Shown in pieces: positions 1-12,569 of a stretch of 64,000 nt of DNA; positions within the stretch are counted from its first letter, which is position 1; every line of letters starts with the position of its first letter. The position numbers were made by a program, and so were the translations under genes. The stretch is from Brasenia schreberi. Its lineage: Eukaryota; Streptophyta; Magnoliopsida; Nymphaeales; Cabombaceae. The notes below the pieces were generated by a model, which did not search any database, was not told where the DNA came from, and saw nothing but the letters and a program-made list of their open reading frames with translations. The stretch covers positions 3,153,501 to 3,217,500 of the forward strand of contig JAYKKT010000064.1 in assembly GCA_036023115.1 (NCBI GenBank), given 5' to 3'.

Positions 1-2008
1 TTCATTCTCTGGTGCATCGGCGGCTGATGTCTTGGTCAACTTGCTTAGTTTCTTCCATCCAGTAGCCCATCCCAAGGAAGATGACGATGATTGCTTGTGT
101 CTTGCCATCTCCTCGAATTGCTTTGGAAGGTTCTCCATGTCCGTTTGAAGTTCCCTGTACTTGGTCTTCATGCTATCCAGCTCAAATTTGAGGTCCTTCT
201 TTGCTGCAGCCCATCCTTCTTGGAAAGATTGTGGCAGGCCGTCCTGAAGATTTCTTCTCGTTGGGACTGAGGGCACGTGGTGCAAATCCATCCTATCTTT
301 CATGGAGCTTGCAGCCAGGGCACTGCTTATCTTAATTTGCTCTGAAAAGAGTACCTGAACAACAACCCTCAGTGGTAACCGCTCGTTCTGTGCAGCATAC
401 ATGCACGCATCGATTGAGAGCTTCTGGCAATCCATTACCCGACACAGTCGCTTTCTTTCATGCTCTGTTAGCATTGGATGCGCCTGGTGTATCAGCAAGG
501 CTATAGCTTAGTAGAAATATTTTATAATCGCGTGACTATAAATGTGACATTGCAATTTTTCGCAGATGGCTTCAGATCAGTGAATGAATTTCTCTTGGTA
601 ACTTGCAATAGTTTTGGAGATCTGACTCGATGAGATTTTCCTCATCCAATTAGTTAAACATATTTAAATCTAGAAAAATGAATGGCAAATCTTGAATTGA
701 TTCAGATATAATTTGATTGATCATTGTGCGTCTCTGCGTTTGCAGGTATTCGTGTGTTTTGTCTATGTTGATGGGAGCTATGTATGGCACATTGGAGAGC
801 AATTCATGGTTTCCTACAGACTGGATAGTTGCTTGGGTAAGTTTGGAGAAAAGAATACCTTAAGATTGCTCAAACTGCATTCCCACCCTCTTCTCTAATT
901 CAGTAATTAATGCAGGTGCAACCTTTAACATGTTTGCCATTCTCAGAAGCCTAAGAAGGAAGCTGCATGAGACACTGTCCTTCTGTGGTGGACTTATGCT
1001 GATGAGGCTCTCAATGATCATCCTTTTATCTTTAGCTTGAAGACTTGAAGTGTCATCTCTAGTTCCAGCCACAATCATATGAAGTCCACCTTTACAGCTA
1101 CCACCACCACTACTACTACTACTGTTACTGTTACCGCAGTTGCTTGCTTCATCTCCTGGGATTGCTGTGTCATTTATCAATCCTGGTAGCCACTTAGTTG
1201 CATAATGCATTATTCCAGCACCAATCAATTCAAACCTCATACCCTTTACCTTAATGGCAGTAATGACTCTAACAAAGTGATCAATCCTAAGGATTGAAAC
1301 ATCTTCAAACCACCAATCAGAAGGGACCTGCTGATTCCTAGTAGGACTTGAATCCTTCATGTCATTCCATTTTGGGCTTGAAACTTTTGGGGGTCTTCCA
1401 GTATATGGCCACTTTATTCCTTTTGGATTAGCACAGGCTTTCCAAGCTATGGACTCACTGCATCTTCGAACAATTTGAAGGTTCTCAGCCCATGGTGAGA
1501 GCTTCTCACAGCTTTTCAACACTACTATGGAGTCTCTCCATGAAGAGAAAACCACATAGCTGAGAAAGGCTTCTGTCTTGAATATAAGGTTGCCTTCTTC
1601 TAGGTCCTCAGTCATTTCAAGGTACTCAGCAGCACATCTTAGGCCAGAGATATTGCCTGCTGTTAAATCAACAGCAATTCCATAGCAGAACTTGGCTGCA
1701 AGTTCAAAAGCCTCAGGCCCACCAGGTAGATCATCCATGACTATCTTATTCAAGTCAAGGTCTCGAGAATCATACATGATTCTGTTCAGCTTTCCACGCA
1801 AGCTTTCAGAATAGATGCTTGCAATTCTTGCTTATGTATTTAGACGTTAAAGAAAACTCAGAAGCTAAATTTATGAAAAGGATTACCAAGATTGGTCTCT
1901 CCTCTGGAATCCATCGATCATCAAGCCATGTTTGGTGAGACTCAACAGGCCGTTGTTGTAATCTCGGCTTCCGACCTGCTCAGCTTCTTCATACTCCCAC
2001 ACAGACAT
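1..2008 (-). pseudogene. NPH3: NPH3 (non-phototropic hypocotyl 3)-like gene, internally deleted and running off the left edge
   Basis: NPH3 is a plasma-membrane-associated BTB/NPH3 adaptor that binds phototropin blue-light receptors and CUL3. Seen: exon 1 at 1887-2008 (starts MSVWEYEEAEQ, ends in a GT donor); exon 2 at 860-1817, carrying LPGGPEAFELAAKFCYG, the SGLRCAAEYLEMTEDLEEGN block and, near its end, PPQKDSVSCSFLLRLLRMAN; last exon from 483 down to 1, carrying HERKRLCRVMDCQKLS and a C-terminal coiled coil (FELDSMKTKYRELQTDMENL). Compared with the family, about 30 residues of the BTB fold that should lie between exon 1 and the GKLNRIMY motif are absent; only a 69 bp intron-like stretch is there. 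Exon 2 reads into TAA just after GMQFEQ with no donor before the stop. The exon that should encode the family's LYRAID region is absent from 484-859. The last-exon acceptor (ACCAG) is intact. The retained parts are very well conserved, so the decay is recent, or the gaps are an assembly fault. Family identity is near certain; pseudogene status is inferred. Confidence 0.85.
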
Positions 2009-4586
2009 GGTTCAGCTGAAGATGCTGCTTGGGGAACACTCGCAAAGGGATCTGATGATGGATAAAAGGTAGACGATGAAGAAAGGAGAGAGTTGGTCAA
2101 GGCGTTAAAGTCTTGCTATGGATCACCATTATTCATTCCTGCAAGCAAAAGGGAAAGGAGATGCAAAGGCAGCCAGAGGAGGGGATGGAGAGGGGGAAGG
2201 TGGGTAGAGTGTAATGCTTGATGTGATATGTGGATGAGAGGTCACATGGGTTGCGGAGCTTCTTGTGGTTCATATTGGCCTCTTGTTGTGGGAGGGGGTG
2301 TTCTTCATGTTGGCTCGTGGGGCTTTCCCCATGAATTTGAAAAACCCATTTGCTTGCTTTTCCGTCACCGATTGAGCAGTTGAGTTGGAGGAACGGAAAC
2401 TTATGAAATTAGCTATTGATTCTCAAAGTCAAACCACGCCCTTCTTTGCTGCCACGTGACAACACATTAACACCTGGAGCAACCAAGAGCCTCGCCTTGA
2501 GGTCTCCCTCGAGTCTTAATGGTGTTGGGTAGTGTGGGAGTACATCATACATGGGAGGGGGCCTAGGAGTGAAAGAGGCAAGTCGGGGAGAATGTCTCCA
2601 GGGCTCACTAAGCTCCTGCTGTCTTCGTCAGGGGTTTCTCAAATTCTTCATCTTGGTCAATCTGGGTTTGAGCTGTCGGTATGGAGCCACATTCGCCAAG
2701 GACTTGTTTAGGGCCCAACCCCATTGGTGGGGGATCAGCTGGCTGACGACTGCAACTGGATAGAGAGGTCGGTGTGAACGTGTGTATAAGGTTCTCTTTC
2801 TCTCTCTCTCTCTCACACACACACACACTATAACAACAATAACAAAGATGGCCGAAACCCAACCCATTTCCGTTGCTTCTTTTCAAAAGTTCAGAGAGGT
2901 GGGTACTAGGTAGCAAGTTGCTACAGCCTGGTATGTGGATAAGACAATGGAGTCCATTGCAGGGTATGGGATACATACCTTTCCCATGCAATGGGTGGGG
3001 GGACTCGCTGTTGCCCTTGTCTGAGATGTCTTTAAGGCGCCCTCTTGTCCTGCATAGGATTGTTGGCAACAAGAGTATCGCGTGTTACAGGCCAGACATG
3101 TCCGTTTTGCAATCAGAACGGTGATTCGAACAGAAATCAAACTGGACACGAAACCAACCAGAACTGTTCGAGCCAAGTATGGAACCGTAACTGAACCTAA
3201 TTGGTGCTCAACTCACTCATGGGTCCTACTTGCATGGAACTAGAACCGACTGTTGAAACTGTCGGTTAAAGTCTCTTTCTATAAGACTTTTCACAAAGTT
3301 TGAACTTTTTAAACTATTTTTTCTTTTTGGTTCAAAGCAGAATCAAAACTGACAGTTTCAAACAAGGATTTGATTTGGTTCCATTCATAGTTCCAAGCAA
3401 ACCGGAACTGGACTGGGGCCCATCAGTGATAATGCAGGGGGAGGAATGTGGACTCGGGTCGGCAAGTTGGAGGGTTGCACCAAAGTCCACCTTCTAACCC
3501 CAATGATAGCACTTGCACCTTACATACAAGTGGGAAACAACGACACAATTAAAGCCAGTGTTCGATCAGGTATGGGCAGACCTTTCTAATTGGACCTTCT
3601 TTTCTAATTTTTGGATTTGGACGCTTCATTGATATGGTTTAAGCTGTACATGAGGAAGTGCTCCAATGTCATTGATACCATATTGTATCGTACAATACAG
3701 TATGAGAATATTGTATATCTATACTTGAATTAATGTCACTTTTAAGTATCTATACCATTTTCACCCATTCATCAGTGTATTATACCATATAATATGGTAT
3801 TCTATTATATTGTATCATTTCCATTGGAATGCACTGCTCACATTTGGAAACATGTTGAGGAATGCAATTTGACATATGATCTGAACCGCTATCCTTGAAT
3901 CAGTTTCGTTTTGATATACGAACCCTCTTTATGAAACCTTCAAACGTGGAATTCAAGAGCCTTTTTCAACTATTCTTCACCTCTTCAACATCACAATGAA
4001 TAACATGGAAATTACACGAATTCGAAGTGATCGCGGTCCGTATGCATTTGGATGACCAGCAAAGAGGTGCCAGTCTGTAAATGGTGAGCACTGGTCTCTC
4101 TTCTGAGCATGGACTACAATGGCATGATAAGAACAGTGTCCAAGTTCATCGATTGTAGATCCTCTTTCTCGCGAGCCCCATTTGATCATTTCATGATCAT
4201 CATTCGCTAGTTTTGTTCATATCAAGCAAGCATTAATGGATGACTTTCATGATCATCATTGGGGTATATTTTTACCATAAACGTCTTCTGCGAAGGCAGA
4301 TAAGTTATTGCTCAGTACTCTGAACCATGTAACTTCATTGATGCTTTGCAATTTCTATACATTTGCTTTTTAATTTAAATGGTATCTTAATTTAAGTTTC
4401 CCTACCTACAAAGCGGATGCAATGCGACATTAAGCATGAAAAGGAAAGATGTATAAATATCTGTCAAAAAAGTTACTCCAACCAATCTCCACATCATCAA
4501 ACGAATTTCCAACGCCAAAATTAGGTTTGGGTGGTAACAGAGTCATATCGCACTGGAAACAAAAGCTCTTTCTCTATCTCTGTCTC

Positions 4587-4591
<5 letters not shown>

Positions 4592-4642
<51 letters not shown>
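4592..4642. repeat. (TA)n microsatellite
   Basis: About 25 perfect TA units follow a CT-rich tract and are followed by GA repeats. Confidence 0.95.
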
Positions 4643-4652
<10 letters not shown>

Positions 4653-4887
4653 ATCTTATTAGAATGTCATTAAAAAACAATGATCACACGAGTAAGGATT
4701 ACTCGATAGAATCCGGTTTATATAATATTACATGCATATATATTCGTATACATATAATATATGTATACATATAATCACTTATAATTTAATAATATGAAAT
4801 ACCGTAAAGTGGTTTTATGTAAATATATGTGATATGAATTGTTTTTTTTAAATTACTTTTAAAAGGTTGAAGTAGGACAAACCATTA

Positions 4888-5027
4888 CGAGAGTGGGTGT
4901 GGGGCAGGTGCAAGGTTTAATCCCGAAGACCTGTGGAGCGGGATGGTATAACAGGATTCCGGTTTGGGAGGGGGGGGTGCGGGTGAAAACCTGCCCCACC
5001 AGACCCATTGCCATCCCTAAACTCAAC
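4888..5027 (+). repeat. Dispersed repeat with AAAACCTG(C/T)C(C/T)CACC core, copy 1 of 3
   Basis: It shares order and text with 38990-39118 and 61795-61945: a GGGTG-rich start, a central GTGGGG(C/T)GGGTG(C/A) segment, then GTGAAAACCTG and a CCC-rich end. No reading frame is conserved between the copies, so it is noncoding. Its element class is unknown. Confidence 0.5.
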
Positions 5028-5512
5028 TATGCAAGCTCTTCTACTGTTCAACCCGATTATGCACAGCCGGGTACCCATTCAAAAACTGAACTCGGTACTC
5101 GAAGTAACTTTGACTCATTCCTATTTTTAGCTTAAATTCCTTGTATTTGAGGAAGGAAAATGAACCTCCATAAATTAGTTCACTTGGTTTAAAAGCAGAT
5201 CCATTTTTTATTATATTAAATGAACCACCGATCTGATTCCACTTCATTTGATCAAGTTGAATCACGGTGACTTTCGTCAAGTGCGAAGGTACGATTCGCT
5301 TCCCTTCACTTTCTTCGTACGGCAATCAGATTACAGTTGTAATTGTGAGTATGAATTTCTAACGCGTCACTTTTCTTTTTCCTTGAATCAAGCTTCTCTT
5401 TTATTGGTCTTTTTATGGTTAAATTATTGTGCTTCTACTTTAAAGATAAGATATTTAGAGTTTTTCCCCTTCATCTCAAGATTCATTGAGTAGTCTTTAG
5501 GGTTGTTTCCTT

Positions 5513-6119
5513 TCAAAAGGAAAGTTTTAAATACTTAGGGTCAATTTTTCATAGTGATGGAAGAATTGATGGAGATGTCACACATAAAATTAATACTGAT
5601 TTGTTAAAATAGATAAGAGCATCACGTATTTTTTATGATAAGAAGATACCATTCAAATTAAAAGGTAAATATCATAGAGTAACAATTAGACCTACCATGT
5701 ATTATGGTTCTAAGTGTTGGGCACTTAATCATCAACATGTGCAAGAGATGTTTGTGACATAAATGAAGATGTTGAGATGGATGAGTGGTCATAAAAGAAA
5801 AGACCATATATATATAATGAGATTATTATAAACAAATTAGGAAGATAAAATGAGAGAATATCATTTAAGATGGTTTGGACATATAGAAAGAAGATCAAAA
5901 GAAGAACCTTTAAGAAGGTATGAAAAACGAAATTTGAAAAGTATTAAAAGAGTTAGAGAACTACCACAAAAGTATTGGAAAGAAACAATAAAAGAATAAT
6001 CTAGCTTATTGTGAGTTAACTGCTAACATGATAGGGTTTTATGGAAGCAAAAAATCCTTGTAGCCAACCCCGTCTAGTATGACAAAAGGCTTAGTTGTTG
6101 TTGTTGTTGTTGTTGTTGC
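5513..6119 (+). mobile_element. RTE-type LINE, 5'-truncated 3' end
   Basis: The text begins in the C-terminal part of the reverse transcriptase ([20 protein letters not shown]) and continues through the CWALNHQH and MLRWMSGH motifs with several stops. It then runs into the 3' end shared by every copy here (CGTCTAGTATGACAAAAGGC) and finishes in (TTG)n at 6096-6118. RTE-clade plant LINEs characteristically end in short simple repeats such as this. No target duplication was evident. The copy is dead. Confidence 0.9.
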
Positions 6120-6198
6120 GTTCTTAAAAGATCGGTTTAGATAATCACTAGCAAGGTTTTTTTAGTCTTAGCATCAGAGACACTTTTCTTCCTACATG

Positions 6199-6352
6199 CT
6201 CTCTCTCTCTTTATATATATATACATACATATATATATACATATATATATATATACATACATATATATATATATACATATACATACATATATATATACAT
6301 ACATATATATATACATATACATATATATATATACATATACATATATATATAC

Positions 6353-6384
<32 letters not shown>

Positions 6385-6410
6385 GTAACTCTTTTCTTCC
6401 TACAGACATG

Positions 6411-6466
<56 letters not shown>
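6199..6466. repeat. Compound (TA)/(TACATA)/(CT) microsatellite
   Basis: Alternating TATATA and CATACATA blocks are flanked by two CTCTCTCT tracts. The open frames across it, on both strands, encode only Tyr-Ile repeats and are not genes. Confidence 0.95.
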
Positions 6467-6470
<4 letters not shown>

Positions 6471-7396
6471 GTTAATTTATTTCAACGATGAACATGAATC
6501 TTACTTGACCTATGCAATATTAGGGGCGAGCTCCCACCTCCCACTAGTATGTACTAGTTGACTTGTCAAGAATACATTTATCAGTGGAAGAATTGTCAGA
6601 TTTACTTTTGTCTGGTAAAAGATGGGATCGATGTTTACCAACGAAGAATTACCAGTTCTCTTGTTGAATTACTAATTAAATCGACCTTCACTGCTGTTTG
6701 TACTGTCACTCCATTACAATCATTGATCCGGGTAATTTGGTGTCCTTTTCCAGGTATTACTGTATGCAGAGACAGAAAGGTTCACTTTATACCGCCACAG
6801 TAAAACATTTAGAAGGGCTTGATTTAGTGCTGTGATTCCACCGGCAAAGCGTAGCTTTGCTTCGTTGCCTTTGACAAAGCGTTTGATATAGTGCTTTGCG
6901 ACCTCCTCTGTTTTGGATAGTTCCTTGATCGAGAATATTCCTCCAAAGAAATTTAGTATCTTCAGAATATGTTGAAGCTTCCGTTGCTGAATGATTTTAA
7001 TGCAACTCACCAGATTAGTGGGAGGAGCAAGCACCATCTGGTCCATCTGTTTTAAGGGTCCGCAAGGAGACCAACCACCACAAACAACAAGATTGCAATA
7101 AAGAGTAGAAGACAAATCTAGCAGACTCTGCAGACCACTAAAGTTGGAGAAAAAATAAACCAATCAATAAGATACATCTGCCATCGACTTAATGGATCCT
7201 CCCAAATTTTCTGATTAAAAGAAATTAAAGACCCCATTAAGAGCACCCTCCACTTGTTTCCGATATGGTAATTAATTATAGAAGTAACTTTTACAGTGAT
7301 GTTTGCTCTCAAAGCACAAGTATTTTCATTCCTCACGCGGTTCTTGTGTTGACAAAGTCCTCCATTTGATCTGCAAACGCGCAAGCAGCAGCAGCC

Positions 7397-8502
7397 ATGG
7401 GTTGTCCTGGTGAGGCCTCTCCAAGGGAACAGTGCAGAGATGGCCATGGAGTCTTTGATTTGAAGCTTGTAGCCATCACGATCATCTTCATCACCAGTGT
7501 TATCGGTATCTCATTTCCCGTCCTCCTTGCTCGGCAGTTCAATGGGAAACCATTATACAACCACGTCCTACTCCTCATCAAATGCTTCGCCGCCGGTGTG
7601 ATTCTCTCTACCTCTCTGGTTCATGTCCTACCGGATGCCTTCGATGCGCTCGCAGATTGCAGTCTCTCCACTCACCACCCATGGAAAGACTTCCCTTTTG
7701 CTGGTTTAGTCACAGTGATGGGTGCTTTAGTCACCTTGTTGGTGGACATCACGGCAACTGCACACTCTCATAAGCCTAGTAATCAGTATGTTCCAATCAG
7801 GAACGAGGGGGCGCAACACCAGCCGAAAGTGGCCGAGCTAGAATTGGGCGGTAGTGTTGGCCCCTGCTGCCATAGTCAGCAGCAGCAGCAGGTGGATGAA
7901 TTCACCCAGCTCAAACAGAGATTAGTATCTCAGGTTTTGGAGATCGGTATAATTTTCCACTCTGTCATCATTGGGGTTACCATGGGAATGTCACAGAATA
8001 GATGTACCATCAAGCCTCTGGTGGCTGCATTGGCTTTTCATCAAATCTTTGAGGGGATGGGCCTAGGCGGTTGTATCGCCCAGGTACTAAAATCATCAAT
8101 AAAAATAAGACAATAACCCTAAAATATGTGATGCAGAGTCCTTTTTTCGATTTTGTCAAAGATTCTTATTGTTGTGATTGATGGCAGGCGGGTTTCGGTG
8201 TTATGACAACTACCTACATGTGTATGATGTTTGCTGTTACCACTCCAATGGGAATTGTGGTTGGAATGGTGATCTTCTGGTTGACGGGATATGATGATAG
8301 TAGTCCGAAGGCGTTGATATCGGAGGGGTTATTGGGATCTTTCTCATCTGGGATTCTCATATATATGGCTCTGGTGGATCTTGTAGCTGTTGATTTCTTT
8401 CACAACAAGAACATGTCTTCAACTCCATGGATGAGCAAGGCGGCTTATGTTGCTTTAGTGCTTGGTTCTGCCACAATGTCTATGCTTGCTTTGTGGGCAT
8501 GA
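7397..8502 (+). CDS. ZIP family zinc/iron transporter (IRT/ZIP type), two exons
   Basis: A plasma- or endo-membrane importer of Zn2+/Fe2+ and related divalent metals. Exons 7397-8083 and 8188-8502 join CAG|GT...AG|GCG in phase, giving 333 residues, in the family range. Eight membrane segments are visible: about 22-42, 55-78, 100-121, then a variable cytosolic loop (122-172) with the metal-binding AHSH and CCHS clusters and a Gln run, then 176-199, 209-229 and three in exon 2. The pore signature is present: [12 protein letters not shown] in segment 4 and [12 protein letters not shown] in segment 5, supplying the conserved His, His and Glu. The N-terminus before segment 1 is short and lacks the cleavable signal peptide many ZIPs have. 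The first ATG of the frame is used. The 3' region contains a 50 bp LINE tail. Which ZIP paralogue this is cannot be decided; metal specificity is not visible. Confidence 0.93.
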
Positions 8503-8881
8503 AGACAAATGAACTGACAGGTTCGTAGACCAACATAATCAAGCTTTTGGTAGGGGAAGACAATCGATCCCATGTTGATATCTGTTGGACCCATCTCTGC
8601 ATTGCGTTTTCAATGATGTTTGGTTTTCAATTGGTTGAGATCCTTTAGAGATAATTGGAGTATTTGAGATGGAGGAGTACCTGAAGTATCGTTGGTGCAG
8701 GGGGAAGAAAAGAGATGTCCCTCTTTTGCGATGATTCTTGGTTACCTTTTGGATGTTATGGTGTGAAGAGGTCTGCTATGGTTATCCTACCAAGGAACGC
8801 AGAGAGTACGGAGCGATGACTCTTACCTTGTTTTATACATCATATATAGCATGTGATAATTTTTCTCTTGTTTAATTTGTT

Positions 8882-8931
8882 AGTCTAGCCGACCCCGTCT
8901 AGTATGGGAAAAGGCTTAGTTGTTGTTGTTG
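8882..8931 (+). mobile_element. 50 bp LINE tail insertion with target-site duplication
   Basis: Only the last 50 bp of the RTE-type LINE are present (TCTAGCCGACCCCGTCTAG... to TTGTTGTTG). They are flanked by a perfect 14 bp repeat, TTGTTTAATTTGTT, at 8868-8881 and 8932-8945. It lies about 380 bp after the ZIP stop codon in the sense orientation, and may be part of the 3' UTR. Confidence 0.88.
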
Positions 8932-10980
8932 TTGTTTAATTTGTTTGTCACGAAATTGAACTCGGCTATACGGTAGCAAATGAACAATCTGATCAAAATA
9001 TAGTGCTTCCTTTCGCATATCTCTTTATCTTCTGCTAGAAATACTCATATGTCTGAAACAGCAAGTAAACAAGAATACTTAAATCTGTAGCTTCTGGTGT
9101 AGGTACTTTGCTTGTATACCGTTTTCAATGATGGTGTATTTGTTTCTGCTGTTATCTTTTTTATTTTGTAAAATTTTCCTCTTAAACATGAAAATATGAC
9201 TATGAGGGAGGTTGTTTTTATGTGCTATGATTTTGATGCTATGAACTGTGGCCATGGAAGCTTTTAGACCTTTTGTCGGCACACGAGCTGCGGAATAACC
9301 TTGTGAGGAGCTTTCTGCTGTGTTAGTATGATCTAACCATAAACAGTTTGTCAATTCTCACTCTAATTCGGTGCACCTTGACTTTTTCCATATGGGTGTT
9401 TCATTACATGGTCCTTTAACGTGGATATACAAGAACATGGCATCCGTCATCCTGCCTGGTGCAAAGTCAAACAACAATCCTCTTCCTCCTCATAGACATG
9501 ATCTTTTTATATTTGTGCCTGAAAGTTTTCTATTCTAGCATGGTAAATCATCTTGATGCAATGCTCCTAAGACAACCAACCAGTTTACCTGGTGCTGTTT
9601 TTGAGGCCAACACCTTTATGTTTTCGCAGTTTGCGTGCTTTCCAAGTTTCATTCAGAGAGATCTGATTCTGTGCATACTCATAAAATCATCTCTTTGTGC
9701 TGTTTCTGTTACCGATCTTGCTGATAGCAGGGGCTTTTGTTCCTCCTATCTTCCTTTTGAGGGAGCTCGATTGTAAGTCAAGCAATAGAAAGAGTGACCA
9801 ACGATAGTGGTGACAGTGCCGAGCACATGCTTTTGCAATTTGATTCAAATTCATATTAGCAGAAAAGAAATCAAAGCCAAATTCGGCCTTTCATCATTGT
9901 TACCTACATGAATTCTTAGCCATTCTCATTTCATTTTGTGGCATTTTGTTGCTTAATCCAAAAGAGCAAGGTCATGTTCTGCAATTGCCTTCCCGCACTT
10001 GTTTCCATAGCCTCTTTCGTGGTGCACATCCTCAATTTCTTGCATCTTCACACTTGTGCTTCATTTGATTAACTCTTGATATCTCCAAATCACCTTGAAT
10101 GTTTCTTCTTGGTTTTATCTTCTATTGATGCCATGTCAACTTTTCTCCTGCTATCCTTTTTGAGTAAAGAAAAAAAGAAGAATCAGACAAATCTTGTTCC
10201 AGGATGGACCTAAATAAAAAGCAACAGATCGGCATCTTTTTCTTAAATACAGTGGTCGAAGCAAAATGAATGGGCAAAGCAAGGGCAGGGCAAGTTTTGC
10301 AGATAAGAAGTTATGCGTAATGAAGTTAAATTGTTTTCCTAGTCAAGAGTAATTGCAGGGGAAGAATAATAATCACTATCGGTCTGTTGGTGGAAGTGTT
10401 ACTCATCTTCTTCTTTCAGGTCTGATAATTTATGCGTCCACTTTTCTCTCTAGTGCCAGGCCTTTGCGCGTTTGTTGGTGGTGAATCATCAAGCACTTCA
10501 TTGCAATTAATACCACTTTGCTTCGCCAACTTTCAAAAAAGTAATTGCAGTCATTTGTGAAGACAGCAAACATGATCCAGATGAGTTCAGAAGAGATTGA
10601 CGGACAATCTGGGCAGTAGCAGTCTTGCTGAACCTGAGCGAGTCGATTGTCACCCCGTTTGAGGCCCCATAACAAATCCCGACATTTGGCTTCTTCTTCG
10701 GCATTTGGTTGCATTCGGTATTATAACTCCAAATTACAACGTTCTTCTATTCCGATCGTATTGATTTACCGAGTTCTGAATCCCGACGTTTGTCTTGTTG
10801 ACATTCATCATTCAGTTGCTTTCTGTATTATAGTGTATGCCGCCTCTGTAGAACTCCTGAGTAATCAAAGCTTGTAAAAATAAATCCTGTAATAGGCTGA
10901 TACGAGGTGCCAGTAGTCGTTGGCCGCCTTTTCTCGTACAGGAGAGCTTGTAGTGTCTGTTTGCATGTTGGAACTTTTCA

Positions 10981-11141
10981 GGTAGAGCCGATACTGTATG
11001 TGCCAATTCTGTGACTGACCCAAACGAGGACCTTGAACTACCAGAAAAATCCATTTCTTTGGAATCTAGATTTCCACGTAAAGTGGAAAAAGGAATCACA
11101 CCTTTCTTCCGAGAGCCCATTTCAGACCATTCTCAAAATTA
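10981..11141 (+). other. Possible orphan terminal exon, unrecognised
   Basis: After the acceptor-like GGAACTTTTCAG the plus strand stays open for about 53 codons to a TAA. The composition looks protein-like and charged (ELPEKSISLESRFPRKVEK). No upstream exon was found and no family recognised. It may be a fragment of a lost gene, or chance. Confidence 0.2.
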
Positions 11142-11283
11142 AGTAGAATCATTTCCTCACAATGACATTCAAAATGTTTAGGACCAAGGCATAGAGTTCT
11201 AGGCCCATTGGTTCTGCAAAATTACATGATGCAAACGGCCCTAAAGGTCCAAGTTAATAAGCATCTATGATTAAAAGGAAGTA

Positions 11284-12421
11284 CAACAACAACAACTAAG
11301 CCTTTTCCCATACTAGACCGGGTCGGCTACATGGATTCTTTGTTTCCACGGAGCCCTATCATTTGCCATGTTAGCAGTTAACTCACAATAAGCTAGATCA
11401 TTCTTTATTGTTTCTTTCCAACACTTTTGTAGTCATCCTCTACCTCTTTTAATACTTTCCAAATTTAATTTTTCATACCTTCTTACCGGTTCTTCTTTTG
11501 ATCTTCTTTCTATATGTCCAAATCATCTTAAACGATATTCTCTCATTTTATCCTCTATTGGTAATACTCCTAATTTGTTTCTAATAACCTCATTATGTAT
11601 ACGGTCTTTTCTTGTATGATTACTCATCCATCTCAACATCTTCATTTATATCACAGACATCTTTTGTACATGATGATTAATTGCCCAACACTCAATACCA
11701 TAAAACATGACAAGCCTAATTGCTGCTCAACCATAAAACATGACAAGCCTAATTGATGCTCTACAATATTTACCTTTTAACTTTAATGATATCTTCTTAT
11801 CACAAAGAATACCTGATGCTCCTCTCTATTTTAACCAACCCTCATTAATTCTATGCGTAACATCTCCATCAATTCTTCTATTACTCTGAAAAATTGACCC
11901 TAGGTATTTAAAACTTTCCTTTTGAGAGATGCAATGTGTACCAATTTTAATTTTTATGTCCTCTGAAGTAATCAAATTATCAAACTTATATTCTATATAT
12001 TTAGTCTTTGTTCTACTAAGTCGGAGGCCTTTGCTTTCTAATGTTTCACCACATAGTTCCAATTTTCTATTAACTTTTTCCTTAGACTCCTCCACTAACA
12101 CAATGTCATTTACAAATAACATACACCAAGGTACTTTATCTTGAATATGTTTTGTTAACTCATTAATCACCATTATAAATAAGTATGAACTTAAAGTTGA
12201 TCCTTGATGTAATCCAATATTAACTTCAAAGAAGTATGTCATTCCTTCATGAGTTCTCGCACATGTTTTTGTACCATCGTAAATGTCTCTTATAAGGTTA
12301 ATGTATGTCAATGGTATGTCTCTTTTTTCCAAAGTTCTCCAAAGAACCTCCCGCGGTACCCTATCGTAAGCTTTTTTTAGATCAATAAATATCATGTGAA
12401 GGTCTTTCTTTTTTGCTTTAT
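11284..12421 (-). mobile_element. RTE-type LINE, reverse transcriptase half and 3' end
   Basis: On the minus strand the text opens at MIFIDLKKAYDRVPREVLW (reverse transcriptase motif A), passes GLHQGSTLSSYLF (motif B) and reaches the motif C position, LFVNDIVLVEE, where the family has FADDIVLV. It ends at 11284 in the shared CTAGTATGGGAAAAGGC/TTG tail. The first catalytic Asp of motif C is Asn, so the copy cannot be active. The 3' part carries a 31 bp tandem duplication at about 11698-11760. The endonuclease domain is missing. Confidence 0.92.
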
Positions 12422-12569
12422 ATAATTAAAAAGAAATGTCTAAAAAAAAAGTCAAAATGATCAAAATATTCAAAAGAATATATTTTAAAGGATACCATGA
12501 AGAAACAAGTTAGTCTAACTATTTGGTTGCGTGCCTCGCTGCTAATGCAGTGAGAGAAGGCTTGGTTCT

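Larger units (their letters stand above)
2009..5512. other. Intergenic, repeat-derived, no gene recognised
   Basis: This holds the upstream region of the NPH3 copy, a CT/CA microsatellite at 2793-2828, a stretch rich in GGAACC/GGTTCC words at about 3090-3440 that resembles MITE-like text seen near 39.7, 43.1 and 44.3 kb, a (TA)n array at 4592-4642, and a GGGGCAGGTG/AAAACCTGCCCC-type repeat at 4888-5027. Open frames here are short, lack homology I recognise and sit in low-complexity text. Confidence 0.5.
8503..11283. other. ZIP 3' region and intergenic spacer
   Basis: The first few hundred bases are probably ZIP 3' UTR. The rest shows no recognised gene. One stretch at 10981-11141 (+) reads as an open 53-codon segment preceded by a TTTTCAG acceptor-like site and is listed separately as a doubtful exon. 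Confidence 0.4.

Noticed and set aside
6137..6468. Open frames on both strands of Tyr-Ile-His repeats
   Set aside because: They are translations of TA/CATA microsatellites, not proteins.
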